NCBI RefSeq assembly: GCF_000711725.1 | Contig: NZ_JONP01000013.1 | Location: 1-64,000, forward strand | Length of the DNA stretch: 64,000 nucleotides | DNA from: Roseomonas aerilata DSM 19363 | Lineage (GTDB): Bacteria > Pseudomonadota > Alphaproteobacteria > Acetobacterales > Acetobacteraceae | Direction of reading: 5' to 3' | Shown here: positions 8,359 to 17,486 of the stretch, piece after piece | Position numbering within the stretch: the stretch's first letter is position 1 | Layout: each line of letters begins with the position of its first letter | Translations under genes and position numbers: made by a program | Notes under the pieces: model-generated | Databases searched by the model: none | The model's input: only the letters and a program-made list of their open reading frames with translations | Told to the model about the DNA's origin: nothing

Positions 8359-10713
8359 CTAGCCGCCCGCACCCGCACCCGCACCCGCACCCGCACCCGG
8401 AGCCGGCGCCCCTATCCCCAACCCCGTCATCGTACGGGTGAGCTCGAGGGCGGTGAACGGCTTGCGCAGGAGATCGAACTTGCCCGTCAACGCGCCCTCG
8501 TCCGCGGTGTATCCCGTGGCAAGCAGGATGGGCACGCCCGGCCAGCGCCGCTGAACCTCCTTGGCGAGTTCCAGGCCGCTCATGCTGCCGGGCATCACGA
8601 CGTCCAGGAGCAGCATGTCAAAGGTCCGGCCGGCCTCCAGCCAGCGAAGCGCTTTCCGGGGATCATTCGTCGTTTCGGGCCGGCAGCCGGCTGCTTCGAG
8701 CATCCCGGCCGTGAGCCGTGCCACCGCGAGGTCGTCGTCGACCACGAGCACGCGCAGCCCGGCAGGAAGGCGCTGGGAGCCGTCGGCCTGGGCCAACCCG
8801 TCCTCCGGCCGGTCCGCCTCGGCGCCGGGAAGCGCGGGAATGAACAGGGTGACCTCGGTGCCCTCGTCCGGCGCGCTCCGGATGGTCACCCTGCCCCCCG
8901 CCCCCTCGGCAAAGCCGTGCACCTGGCTCAGGCCGAGCCCCGTTCCCTTCCCGATCGGCTTCGTCGTGAAGAAGGGCTCGAAGACGCGGAGGAGCACCTC
9001 GGCCGGGATGCCGGCCCCCGTGTCCCGGAGGGCGATCGCGACATGGGGCCCCGACAGGCCCTGCGGCTCCCCCGAGAGTTCGGCGTTGCGCGCCCGCAGG
9101 GTCAGCGTCCCGCCGCCGGGCATCGCGTCCCGCGCATTCACGGCGAGGTTGAGCAGCGCCACCTCGAGCTGGCCGACATCGATCCGGATGGGCCAGAGGC
9201 CCCCGTCGAGGGCGGTCCTGAGCGAGACCTGCGGGGGAAGCGATCGCCGGATGAGGCCCACTGCCTGCTTGAGACAGTCCTCGGTACCGACGACCTCCGG
9301 GCGCAGGGGTGCCCGGCGGGAGAAGGTCAGGAGCTGGCTCGTGAGCTCGGCGCCCCGCTTCGTCGCGTTGCGGACCTCCGCAAGGATCCCGCCCAGCCGC
9401 CGGTCGCCTCCGGCAAGCCTCTCGGCCATGTCGATGCCGGACGAGATCACCTGCAGCAGGTTGTTGAAGTCGTGGGCCACCCCGCCCGTCAGCTGGCCCA
9501 GGGCCTCGAGCTTCTGCGCCTGCACCAGCTGCTGGCGAGCCTCATCGAGCGCGAGCTGGGACTCCCGCCGGCCGGTGATGTCGCGCGTGATCTTCGCGAA
9601 GCCGATAATCGCCCCGTCGTCGTCGCGGATGGCATCGATGACGACGCTGGCCCAGAAGCGCGACCCGTCCTTGCGGACGCGCCAGCCCTCGGCCTCGAAG
9701 CGGCCGGCGCTGCGCGCCTCGGCGAGCGCGCGCCACGGCACGCCCCACTCCCTGTCCTCCTTCGTGTAGAAGCGCGAGAAGTGCTGGCCGACGATCTCCT
9801 CCGCCTCGTAGCCCTTGATGAGCCGGGCCCCGGCGTTCCAGTTCACCACGGCGCCGTTCGGGTCGAGCATGAAGATGGCGTAGTCCGTCACCCCGTTCAC
9901 GAGGAGCCGGAACCGCCGCTCGCTCTCCTGCAGGGCCTGCTCCACGCGCCGGCGCTCCGAGAGGTCGCGCGTGATCTTCGCGAAGCCGATGACCTCGCCC
10001 GCCTCGTCCCGGATGGCGTCGATCACGACGCCGGCCCAGACCCGGCTGCCATCCTTGCGGATCCGCCACGCCTCGACCTCGAACCGGCCGGTCGTCCGCG
10101 CCTCGGCCAGTGCGCGGGCGGGAAGGCCCGCGGCGCGGTCCTCCTCCGTGTAGAAGCGCGAGAAGTGCTCGCCCACGATCTCGTCGGCCTCGTAGCCGTG
10201 GATGCGGCGTGCCCCAGCGTTCCAGTTGGCGATCGTGCCGTTGGGGTGGAGCATGAAGATGGCGTAGTCGGTCACGCCCTCGACGAGCAGGCGAAAGCGG
10301 CGCTCCGTTTCCACCACGGCACGCTGCGCCTCGTACCTGTCCGTCATGTCGCGCGTGATCTTCGCGAAGCCGATGACCTCTCCCGCGGGATCGCGCACGG
10401 CGTCGATCACCGCGAGCGCCCAGAACCGGCTGCCATCCTTGCGCAGGCGCCAACCCTCGGATTCGAAGCGCCCCACGCGCCGGGCTGTCTCGAGCGCGGT
10501 TTCGGGCAGCCCCCGGCGACGGTCCTCCTCCGTGAAGAAGAGAGTGAAGGGCTGCCCGATGATCTCCTCGGCGCGGTAGCCCTTCAGCCGCTCGCCCCCC
10601 GGGTTCCAGGTCCGGACGCGACCATCCCGGTCGAGAAGGTAGATCGCGTAGTCCACGACCGCCTCGACCAACAGGCGATAGCTCGCATCGTCTACCGCCG
10701 GATCGCGTTCCAT
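8359..10713 (-). CDS. Cytoplasmic triple-PAS hybrid histidine kinase
   Basis: A 784-residue soluble hybrid kinase. It has three near-identical PAS/PAC units (about 11-127, 140-252, 268-381), each ending GFAKITRD, then a HisKA helix with phospho-acceptor His414 (VAHDFNNLL), an HATPase domain with LNLAVNARDAM and GKGTGLGLSQV, and a receiver domain with LLLDVVMPG. There is no membrane helix, so the signal is cytoplasmic, likely redox, light or a small ligand through PAS. The C-terminus is a Gly-Ala run encoded by a hexanucleotide repeat. A GTG start at 10749 would add 12 residues. Its partner is not in the window. Confidence 0.92.
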   Translation of the reverse strand: MERDPAVDDASYRLLVEAVVDYAIYLLDRDGRVRTWNPGGERLKGYRAEEIIGQPFTLFFTEEDRRRGLPETALETARRVGRFESEGWRLRKDGSRFWALAVIDAVRDPAGEVIGFAKITRDMTDRYEAQRAVVETERRFRLLVEGVTDYAIFMLHPNGTIANWNAGARRIHGYEADEIVGEHFSRFYTEEDRAAGLPARALAEARTTGRFEVEAWRIRKDGSRVWAGVVIDAIRDEAGEVIGFAKITRDLSERRRVEQALQESERRFRLLVNGVTDYAIFMLDPNGAVVNWNAGARLIKGYEAEEIVGQHFSRFYTKEDREWGVPWRALAEARSAGRFEAEGWRVRKDGSRFWASVVIDAIRDDDGAIIGFAKITRDITGRRESQLALDEARQQLVQAQKLEALGQLTGGVAHDFNNLLQVISSGIDMAERLAGGDRRLGGILAEVRNATKRGAELTSQLLTFSRRAPLRPEVVGTEDCLKQAVGLIRRSLPPQVSLRTALDGGLWPIRIDVGQLEVALLNLAVNARDAMPGGGTLTLRARNAELSGEPQGLSGPHVAIALRDTGAGIPAEVLLRVFEPFFTTKPIGKGTGLGLSQVHGFAEGAGGRVTIRSAPDEGTEVTLFIPALPGAEADRPEDGLAQADGSQRLPAGLRVLVVDDDLAVARLTAGMLEAAGCRPETTNDPRKALRWLEAGRTFDMLLLDVVMPGSMSGLELAKEVQRRWPGVPILLATGYTADEGALTGKFDLLRKPFTALELTRTMTGLGIGAPAPGAGAGAGAGAGG
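8370..8400. repeat. Hexanucleotide tandem repeat in kinase 3' end
   Basis: Five near-perfect GCACCC units. On the coding (minus) strand they give the alternating Gly-Ala tail of the triple-PAS kinase just before its stop. The unit is a multiple of three, so copy-number change alters tail length without a frameshift. Confidence 0.85.
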
Positions 10714-11139
10714 TCGCTCGCCCACTCCCCTCCGGTGCCGCCGTTCCACCAGTTCTTCCCGATCCCGGCAAGCTAAAAACCTTGACGTTCCGCAACATCT
10801 ACCTAGTGGCTGCGGGAAGGAAGGTCTTCACAGCGGCTGCTCACAAAGGCGTTGCCGATCCGCCGCAGAACCGCACGAACGGGGCGCTGGCCGCCGCGGT
10901 TCGCCCTGTGCGCATCCCTCCTCGCATCGGGATTCCCTCCGGCAGGGACCGGTGCCGGCGCCTCCCGGGGCCGCCGGCTGCGCGGGGTCACGGCCCGACG
11001 AGGATCCGCAACGCGTCCCCGCCCGGCATGATGACAAAGGCGCCCGGGCGACCGGACAAGCGCCTGGCGGCCGTCGAACTCACGCGCTCTTCAGACCCAG
11101 GGCTGCGCTCAGCCGCCGGATCGGCAACACCGCCCCAGC
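10714..11139. other. Gap between two kinase genes, no gene recognised
   Basis: This 426-bp stretch separates two minus-strand histidine kinase genes. Its right part is non-coding GC-rich sequence. A plus-strand promoter-like pair (TTGACG 10782-10787, TAGTGG 10804-10809, 16-bp spacer) lies near the left end, but I see no convincing gene or terminator after it. The promoter of the left-hand kinase must lie here on the minus strand; no clear box was found. Confidence 0.4.
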
Positions 11140-13371
11140 TCACCCCCCGACCGGCCGGAACGGCACCACCGTCCTTCCGGCCCCCGGGACCGGCCCGGCC
11201 TGTGCAAGACAGGCCTCCACCGCCGCCACCAACTCCGCCTGCTGGAAGGGCTTGCCCAGCAGCGGCAGCCCGGAGCCCAGCAGCTCCGTCCGCTCGGCAT
11301 AGCCGGTCCCCAGCAGCACCGGCAGCCCGGGCCAGAGCCGCCGCAGCTCCGCGCCCAGCTGCACGCCGGTCATCCCCGGCATCACCTGGTCCGTCAGCAC
11401 CATGTCCACCTTGGCGCCCGCGCGCAGGATCTCCAGCGCCTGGCGGCCGGAGGAGGCCTCCACCACCGCGTGCCCCACGTCCTCCAGCATGGAGGCGGTG
11501 CTGGAGAGCACCAGCGGGTCATCGTCCACCACCATCACCGTCCGCCGCCCGAAGCCCTCCGGCCGCGGCCGCGCCGCCTCGGCCGCCGACGGCTCGGGCA
11601 GGGAGGGCGCCACCGGCTGCGCCCGCGGCAGCCAGAGCTCGGCGGTCGTGCCCTCCCCGACGCGGCTCCGCAGCACCAGCCGCCCGTTCGATTGCGCGGC
11701 CAGCCCATAGACCATCGAGAGGCCAAGGCCCGTCCCCTTGCCGATCCCCTTGGTGGTGAAGAAGGGCTCGACGCAGCGCGCCAGCGTCGCCTCGTCCATC
11801 CCCACGCCGTTGTCGGTCACGCCGAGCACGACGTAGTGCCCCTCCGGCAGCTCGCCGCCCTCCTGCACCCGCTCCTCGCGCGCGAAGATCGTCAGCTGCC
11901 CCTGGCCTCCCCCCTGGCCGCTCCCCTGGCCGCTCCCCTGGCCGCTCCCCTGGCCGCTCATGGCGTCGCGCGCGTTCACCGCGAGGTTCAGCAGCGCCAG
12001 CTCAAGCTGGTTCGCGTCCACATGCGCGGGCGCGAGGCCGAGCGGGAACAGTGTCTCCACCTTCACCCCGGCACCCAGCGAGCTTCGCAGCAGGTCCGAC
12101 ATCCCCCGCACCAGCTCCACCAGGTCCACCGCCGCCGGGCGCAGCGCCTGGCCGCGGCTGAAGGCGAGCAGCCGCTGCGTGAGGGAGGCGCCGCGCTGCG
12201 CCCCCTGGAAGGCGTTCTCCAGCAGCCGCGTGGCCCGCTCGTCCCCCGCCGGCAGGCGCTTTCTCAACAGCTGCAAACTGCCCAGCACGGCGGTGAGAAG
12301 GTTGTTGAAATCGTGCGCGATCCCGCCCGTGAGCTGCCCCACCGCCTCCATCTTCTGAGCCTGGCGCACGCGCTGCTCGGCCGCCTCGCGCTGGCGCGTC
12401 TCGCGCCGGAGGTTCTCGAGCGCGGCGCGCAGCCGCTGCAGCGTCGCCCGCTCCGTCTGCACCCCGCGCAGCGCCAGCCAGGAAACCAGCAGCAGCATGA
12501 AGGAGGCCGCGCCCGACACCGCGCCGAACAGCACCATGTTGCCGCGCCAGCGCTGCAGCATTGCCGCCTTGTCCACCCCGAAGGCGACGTAGAGCGGATA
12601 GTTCCCGACGCGCCGGTAGGCATAGGCGCGCTCCACCCCGTCCGGCGTGGTGACGCCGAGGAAGGAGCCACCGGCGGACTGCGCCTCGAAGCGCCGCAGC
12701 AGCCGGCTGTCGGGCGGCAGCCGCGTCGGCGCCGGTTCCCGCTCCGGCACCCTCGCCAGCACCGCGCCGTCCGACCGCAGCAGCGCCGCGACGAGCGAGG
12801 CCTCGGGCGCGGAGGCCTCGTAGTAGCGCGTGAAGTATTCCGGGCTGAGCGAGATATGCACGATCCCGTCGAAGTGCCCGTCCTCCGTCGAGCGCCGCCG
12901 GCTGAGCGCGAAGCTCGGCACCCGCGTCGCCCGCCCGAGGAAGCTGGCGCTGATGAAGGGCCCCGCATCGGCCTCCCGCTGCACCTGGAAGAACTCCCGG
13001 CCGGCGATCGATAGGCTGGCATCCCAGGGCTGGCTGCCCGCCCGCACCATTCCTTGGGCGTCGGTCACCCAGATGGACACCACCTGCTCCAGCGGCGCCT
13101 GCAGCCCCGCGAGGAAGGCGCTCGTGGCAGGAGAGGCGATCTCGTCCCAGCCCATCCCGCGGATCCGGTCGTCCACCCGCCCGAGCAGCAGCTCGCCCGT
13201 CTCGAAGACCTTGCGCGCGTGCTCGTCCATGACGGTCACGGTGCGCACCACGGCCGCCTCGCCCTGTCGGAGCACGTCGGCACGGTTATGCGCCGCCGCC
13301 GCCGCGAACAGCCCCAGCGGCATCAGCACCGAGGTCGCGACAAGCACGCGGTGCAGGCGAAGGGAGGGCAT
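11140..13371 (-). CDS. Membrane-bound hybrid histidine kinase with periplasmic sensor
   Basis: A 743-residue kinase. It has a membrane helix at 8-27, a periplasmic Cache-like sensor (about 30-270), a second helix at 279-299, a coiled coil, HisKA with His353 (IAHDFNNLL), HATPase with LNLAVNARDAM and GKGTGLGLSMV, and a C-terminal receiver (MVVDDDPLVL, VLTDQVMPGM). It resembles the other hybrid kinase here from HisKA onward. A Gly-Gln-Ser repeat is inserted just after the N-box. The start at 13371 is chosen for the signal anchor; an ATG at 13434 would add 21 residues. Confidence 0.9.
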   Translation of the reverse strand: MPSLRLHRVLVATSVLMPLGLFAAAAAHNRADVLRQGEAAVVRTVTVMDEHARKVFETGELLLGRVDDRIRGMGWDEIASPATSAFLAGLQAPLEQVVSIWVTDAQGMVRAGSQPWDASLSIAGREFFQVQREADAGPFISASFLGRATRVPSFALSRRRSTEDGHFDGIVHISLSPEYFTRYYEASAPEASLVAALLRSDGAVLARVPEREPAPTRLPPDSRLLRRFEAQSAGGSFLGVTTPDGVERAYAYRRVGNYPLYVAFGVDKAAMLQRWRGNMVLFGAVSGAASFMLLLVSWLALRGVQTERATLQRLRAALENLRRETRQREAAEQRVRQAQKMEAVGQLTGGIAHDFNNLLTAVLGSLQLLRKRLPAGDERATRLLENAFQGAQRGASLTQRLLAFSRGQALRPAAVDLVELVRGMSDLLRSSLGAGVKVETLFPLGLAPAHVDANQLELALLNLAVNARDAMSGQGSGQGSGQGSGQGGGQGQLTIFAREERVQEGGELPEGHYVVLGVTDNGVGMDEATLARCVEPFFTTKGIGKGTGLGLSMVYGLAAQSNGRLVLRSRVGEGTTAELWLPRAQPVAPSLPEPSAAEAARPRPEGFGRRTVMVVDDDPLVLSSTASMLEDVGHAVVEASSGRQALEILRAGAKVDMVLTDQVMPGMTGVQLGAELRRLWPGLPVLLGTGYAERTELLGSGLPLLGKPFQQAELVAAVEACLAQAGPVPGAGRTVVPFRPVGG
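11901..11960. repeat. 12-bp tandem repeat inside kinase ATPase domain
   Basis: About four and a half copies of a 12-bp unit (CCCTGGCCGCTC). On the coding strand they give SGQGSGQGSGQGGGQGQ between the N-box (LNLAVNARDAM) and the next strand of the HATPase domain, a surface loop in related kinases. Confidence 0.85.
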
Positions 13372-13681
13372 GAGGGCTCTTCCACCGGCACGGCGTCCCC
13401 CTGGACCGCCGACCTTGTTACGACGTCTTATCATCGAGGCACCGCCCGTCCCCCGCAAGCGAGGATTGCGCCCGCCCCGACCGCGCCGAAAAGGCCGCGC
13501 CGCCCGCCCCGGCCCTGGGCCTGGAGGGGTTCGACCGGGGTTTGACCTGGACGGCACCGGACCGGCGTGGAATGCCCCCGCCCGCCGCGGCCGGCAAGAA
13601 GAAAACGCCGCCCTGCCCAGCCCCGCCGGCCAAACCACCCCGCCCGCCCGCGCGTTCCCGCGGCAGCCCGAGGGAACACCC

Positions 13682-14113
13682 ATGTCCGACCCCCCCGCGT
13701 CCGGTACCGGCCCTGGCACCGGCCCTGGCAACGACCCCGCCACCGGCCCCGCCCGCGCCCGCCGCCTCATCTCCGCCGACAAGGTCGAGGGCACCGCCGT
13801 CTACAACCGCGCCGGCGAGCACCTCGGCACCATCGACACCCTGATGATCGACAAGGTCACCGGCCGCGTCGCCTTCGCCGTCATGTCCTACGGCGGCTTC
13901 CTCGGCATCGGCGAGAGCCAGCACCCGCTGCCCTGGTCCGTCCTCACCTACGACACCGACCGCGGCGGCTACGTCGTGGACCTCACCCGCGAACAACTCG
14001 CCGCCGCCCCCACCCACGACACCGACGACGAGGAGAACGACCTCAGCGACACCCACGGCCGCCGCGTCTACGACTACTACAAGGCCGAACCCTTCTGGCT
14101 CGACCCTGGCTGA
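13682..14113 (+). CDS. PRC-barrel domain protein
   Basis: A 143-residue soluble protein. After a disordered Gly/Pro/Thr-rich N-terminus (1-25), residues about 28-105 form a PRC-barrel (start LISADKVEGTAVYNRAGEHLG; later GFLGIGESQHPLPWSVL). Alphaproteobacterial PRC-barrel proteins are often stress-induced. The ATG has AGGGA upstream. The last 34 bases, stop included, are duplicated directly downstream. Codons are strongly C-ending, as in the next four genes. Confidence 0.88.
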   Translation: MSDPPASGTGPGTGPGNDPATGPARARRLISADKVEGTAVYNRAGEHLGTIDTLMIDKVTGRVAFAVMSYGGFLGIGESQHPLPWSVLTYDTDRGGYVVDLTREQLAAAPTHDTDDEENDLSDTHGRRVYDYYKAEPFWLDPG

Positions 14114-14150
14114 CACAAGGCCGGGCCCTTCGGGTCCGACCCTGGCTGAC
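14081..14150 (+). repeat. Tandem duplication of the PRC-barrel gene 3' end
   Basis: Bases 14081-14114 (start AAGGCCGAACCCTTC, end CTGGCTGAC) recur at 14117-14150 with a few changes. The second copy encodes a mutated version of the same C-terminus and its own stop, but lies after the first stop and is not translated. Confidence 0.8.
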
Positions 14151-14216
14151 CCCCTTCCCCCCGCGGCCCTTCCGCCCGAAAACCCCCTCACCACACCTCA
14201 ACGGGGGCACGACGCC

Positions 14217-14969
14217 ATGGCCAAGATCGGCATCCTCGGCATCTCCGGCCGCATGGGCCAGCTCCTGGCGGAGGAAGTAACGGCCGCCGGCGCCACCCTC
14301 GCCGGCGGCACCGCCCGCCGCGGCGAACAGTGGCCGAGCGACCCCCACGCCCTCGCCCGCGTCAGCGACGCCCTCATCGACTTCACCACCGCCGCCGCCG
14401 CCCCCGCCCACATCCAGGCGGCAGCCGGGGCCCGCAAGCCCTTCATCCTCGGCACCTCCGGCCTCGACCGCGCCCAGGAAGCCGCCCTGCACGAGGCCGC
14501 GAAGACCATCCCCATCGTCTACGCCGCCAACTTCGCCCCCGGGGTGAACCTCCTCCTCGCCCTCGCCGAACGCATGGCCGCCGCCCTGCCCGGCGAAACC
14601 TACGACGCCGAAATCCTCGAGACCCACCATCGCCAGAAGATCGACGCCCCCTCCGGCACCGCCCTCGCCCTCGGCCGCGCCGTCGCCGCCGGCCGTCACA
14701 CCACCCTCGAAAAGGCCGGCATCGAATCCGGCCGCGACGGCCACACCGGCCCTCGCAAGCCCGGCGCCATCGGCTTCGCCGCCCTCCGCGCCGGCCAGGT
14801 CGTGGGCGAGCACACCCTCCTCTTCGCCTCCGGAGAGGAACACATCGCCCTCACCCACCGCTCCTTCGACCGCCGCGTCTACGCGACCGGCGCCGTCCGC
14901 GCCGCCCTCTGGGCCCTCACCCAACCCCCCGGCCTCTACGGGATGAAGCACGTCCTCAACATGGCCTGA
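14217..14969 (+). CDS. dapB: 4-hydroxy-tetrahydrodipicolinate reductase
   Basis: A 250-residue cytoplasmic enzyme that reduces (hydroxy)tetrahydrodipicolinate with NAD(P)H in lysine and diaminopimelate synthesis. The Rossmann fingerprint GISGRMGQ sits at residues 7-14. The catalytic signature ETHHRQKIDAPSGTAL is at about 143-158 with its His pair and Lys. Length is normal for the family. It forms part of a plus-strand run; the ATG follows a 100-bp gap after the PRC-barrel gene. Confidence 0.96.
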   Translation: MAKIGILGISGRMGQLLAEEVTAAGATLAGGTARRGEQWPSDPHALARVSDALIDFTTAAAAPAHIQAAAGARKPFILGTSGLDRAQEAALHEAAKTIPIVYAANFAPGVNLLLALAERMAAALPGETYDAEILETHHRQKIDAPSGTALALGRAVAAGRHTTLEKAGIESGRDGHTGPRKPGAIGFAALRAGQVVGEHTLLFASGEEHIALTHRSFDRRVYATGAVRAALWALTQPPGLYGMKHVLNMA

Positions 14970-14980
14970 CGGCGCCCCGC

Positions 14981-15547
14981 ATGGATTTCGCCCGCCACAA
15001 CCCGCACCTCTTCCACGTCACCCACCGCTCGGCCCTGCCCAGTATCCAGGCCCACGGCCTTCTCCCCACCGCCACCCTCGCGACCGGCGCCCCCACCACC
15101 GAGAACCGCGAGGCCTGGACCCCCACCCCGGCGCCCGACGGCACCACCACCGCCTGGCTCCGCTGGCAGAACATGCCCGAAGCCCCCATCACCACGCGCC
15201 TCCACCCCGCCATCCCCCCGGCGGCCTGGCGCCTCTTCATCAACAGCATGGTCTTCCTCTTCGCCAGCGAGGCCGACGCCCGCCGCCTCGCCGCCAGCCC
15301 CCGCGACACCGAGAGGGACCAGATCACCCTCCGCTTCGAAACCGCCGCCCTCGTCGAAGCCGGCTGCGCCCTCCTCACCTGCCGCTGGAACAACGGCTAC
15401 CTCGATCGCACCCCCGCCACCGCGCGCCGCCTCCGCAGCTACGACGACTACCGCCCCGCCGCCCTCTGGCGCCGCGGCGAAAACCTCGGCGAGATCACGG
15501 CCTTCGGCGGAATCCCCGCCGGCATCCCCTTCGAACCCCTGGCCTGA
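14981..15547 (+). CDS. ADP-ribosyltransferase-fold-like protein, unknown function
   Basis: A 188-residue protein starting 12 bases after dapB. I recognise no named family with certainty (DUF7002-like is possible). Its layout is that of small ADP-ribosyltransferase-fold proteins: LFHVTHRSALPSIQAHGLLP near the start, a strand MVFLFASEADARRL in the middle, and EITAFGGIPAGI near the C-terminus. The low-GC gene at 17487 has the same three blocks (LYHYT, VVSLTS, EWWLYDGVIPAGF), so the two may be distant homologues. Its codon use matches dapB, so unlike that gene it is not recently acquired. Catalytic activity is unproven. Confidence 0.6.
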   Translation: MDFARHNPHLFHVTHRSALPSIQAHGLLPTATLATGAPTTENREAWTPTPAPDGTTTAWLRWQNMPEAPITTRLHPAIPPAAWRLFINSMVFLFASEADARRLAASPRDTERDQITLRFETAALVEAGCALLTCRWNNGYLDRTPATARRLRSYDDYRPAALWRRGENLGEITAFGGIPAGIPFEPLA

Positions 15548-15665
15548 CGGCCCGACTTTTCAGAATGAAACACCCGCCCGACATGGCGTAACCCCCGCAG
15601 CCACCCGCCCCGGCCCCGCGTTCCGTCCCCGGCCTCCACAACGGCCCCGAACGGAACCCCCAGCC

Positions 15666-16241
15666 ATGACCCACCACACCCGCCGCACCCTCGCGACCCG
15701 CCTCCTCCCCGCCGCCCTCACCCTCGCGGCAGCCACCCCCCTCCTGCGCCCCACCCCCGCCCAGGCCGCCACCCGCGCGGAAATCGACGCCGACGTCGCG
15801 GCCGCCCTCACCCGCCTCCGCAACCTCCCCCAGCCCCGCGCCCTCCTCGAACAGGCCCGCGCCACCCTTATCTTCCCCCGCATCATCCAGGGCGGCTTCG
15901 TCGTCGGCGGCCAGTACGGCGAAGGCGCCCTCCTCGAGCGCGGCACCACCCGCGGCTACTTCAACATCGCCGGCGCCTCCTTCGGCCTCCTCATCGGCGC
16001 CCAGGCCTCCGGCCTCGCCATGTTCTTCATGACCGAGGAAAGCCTCCGCGCCCTCATGAACGCCGAGGGCTGGGAAATCGGCACCGGCCCCACCGTCGTC
16101 GTTCTGGACCGTGGCGCCCAGATCAACGCCACCTCCACCACGCTCCGCGAACCCGTCTACGCCGTCACCTTCAACCAGGAAGGCCTCATGGCCTCCATCG
16201 CCCTCAACGGCACCAAGATCACCCAGATCCGGCCGTCCTAA
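15666..16241 (+). CDS. Secreted SYLF (Ysc84-like) lipid-binding protein
   Basis: A 191-residue protein with a long, Arg-rich signal peptide (hydrophobic core LLPAALTLAAATPLL, cut near AQA). The mature part is a SYLF/YSC84 domain: ARATLIFPRIIQGGFVVGGQ, then GYFNIAGASFGLLIGAQASG. Such domains bind phospholipids; in bacteria they are periplasmic or outer-membrane associated and often stress-linked. An RR pair early in the signal (THHTRRTL) hints at Tat export but is not a full twin-arginine motif. Confidence 0.88.
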   Translation: MTHHTRRTLATRLLPAALTLAAATPLLRPTPAQAATRAEIDADVAAALTRLRNLPQPRALLEQARATLIFPRIIQGGFVVGGQYGEGALLERGTTRGYFNIAGASFGLLIGAQASGLAMFFMTEESLRALMNAEGWEIGTGPTVVVLDRGAQINATSTTLREPVYAVTFNQEGLMASIALNGTKITQIRPS

Positions 16242-16256
16242 GTTCCGCTCTGGCGG

Positions 16257-16318
16257 CCCGGGGAGGCGCTGCCTCCCCGATACCCCTCCGCCGGGGGGTG
16301 GACGCACCCCCCGGACCC
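16257..16318 (-). repeat. Short hairpin-array element, divergent type
   Basis: Two perfect hairpins in a row: GGGGAGGC-GCT-GCCTCCCC and CCGGGGGGTG-GACG-CACCCCCCGG. They match the first two modules of the divergent element at 42829-43041, so this looks like a truncated copy of that subtype. It lies between the SYLF and Ldh-family genes. Confidence 0.6.
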
Positions 16319-16335
16319 CGCGATCTAATGCGCGG

Positions 16336-17388
16336 ATGGAAAACGTCCTCACCGTCCCCGCGGAACTGCTCCACCGGCAGCTCACCACGGTCTTCACCAC
16401 CTGGGGCATGAACCCCGACCACGCCGACACCGCCGCCACCATCATGGTCGAAACCGACCTCTCCGGCGTCGATTCCCACGGTGTCGGCATGCTCCCCTAC
16501 TACCAGATCGCCGTCCGCGAAGGCCGCCTCGACCCCCGCGCCACCCCCACCATCGCGAACGACCGCGGCCCCGCCGCCCTCATCGACGGCCACCACTGCA
16601 TCGGCCACGTCGCCGCCCACCTCGCCATGACCACCGCCATCGACAAGGCGAAGGAGCACGGCATCGGCGTCACCGCCGTCACCAACTCCACCCACTACGG
16701 CGCGGCCGGCTGGTACGCCCGCATGGCGGCCGACCACGGCCTCATCGCCATCTCCCTCACCAACTCGCCCCCCCTCCTGGTCCCGATCAACGGCCGCGAC
16801 CCGGCCCTCGGCACCAACCCAATCGCCTTCGCCGCCCCCGCGCGCGACAAGGCCCGCCCCGTCCTGCTGGACATGGCCACCACGGCGGTCGCCTACGGCA
16901 AGGTTTCCATCGCCCGCCGCGCCGGCAAACCTATTCCCGAGGGCTGGGCCCTCACCCCCGAAGGCACCCCCGAGACCGATTCCGCCGCGGCCGCCATCGC
17001 CCGCCGCCTCTCCCCCCTCGGCGGCACCCGCAAGCTCGGCGGCCACAAGGGCTACGGCCTGGCCCTGATGGTCGAAATCCTCTGCGCCACCCTCACCGGC
17101 GCCCGCATGAACCGGAACGAGACCGGCCACTTCTTCCTCGCCCTCGACCCCGCCGCCTTCCGCACCGCCGAAGCCTTCGAGGAAGACCTGGAAGAACTCC
17201 TGACCCGCATGCGCGGCATCGCCCCCATCGACCCCGCCCAGCCCGTCCTCATCCCCGGCGACCCCGAGCACGACGAGACGGTGCGGCGGCGGGAAGGGGG
17301 GATTCCGATGGTGCCGACGCTGGTGGAGGAGGTGAGGGGGGTCTGTGCGGAGAGTGGGGCGGCGTTCATTTTGAAGACTCAGGCATGA
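16336..17388 (+). CDS. Ldh-family NAD(P)-dependent oxidoreductase
   Basis: A 350-residue enzyme of the malate / L-lactate / ureidoglycolate dehydrogenase (type 2 LDH) family, which oxidises 2-hydroxy acids with NAD(P). Motifs seen: TDLSGVDSHGVGMLPYY with the conserved SHG near residue 50, HYGAAGWYA near residue 120, and GTNPIAFAAP. The frame runs further upstream, but 16336 matches the family N-terminus. The final 37 codons (from about 17276) switch from C-ending to G-ending codons, just before the low-GC island. Confidence 0.9.
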   Translation: MENVLTVPAELLHRQLTTVFTTWGMNPDHADTAATIMVETDLSGVDSHGVGMLPYYQIAVREGRLDPRATPTIANDRGPAALIDGHHCIGHVAAHLAMTTAIDKAKEHGIGVTAVTNSTHYGAAGWYARMAADHGLIAISLTNSPPLLVPINGRDPALGTNPIAFAAPARDKARPVLLDMATTAVAYGKVSIARRAGKPIPEGWALTPEGTPETDSAAAAIARRLSPLGGTRKLGGHKGYGLALMVEILCATLTGARMNRNETGHFFLALDPAAFRTAEAFEEDLEELLTRMRGIAPIDPAQPVLIPGDPEHDETVRRREGGIPMVPTLVEEVRGVCAESGAAFILKTQA

Positions 17389-17486
17389 ATTATATAAACA
17401 ATCGTGCAAGGTATCTTGTGTTCAGAGTTGATAATTCCTTAATTGCATAAGGTTCAACGAAGTCATTGGCAATTAGAAGATCGAAC

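Noticed and set aside
10782-11759. Plus-strand frame after a promoter-like pair between the kinases
   Set aside because: Pro/Ala/Arg-rich translation opposite the second kinase gene with no coding bias.
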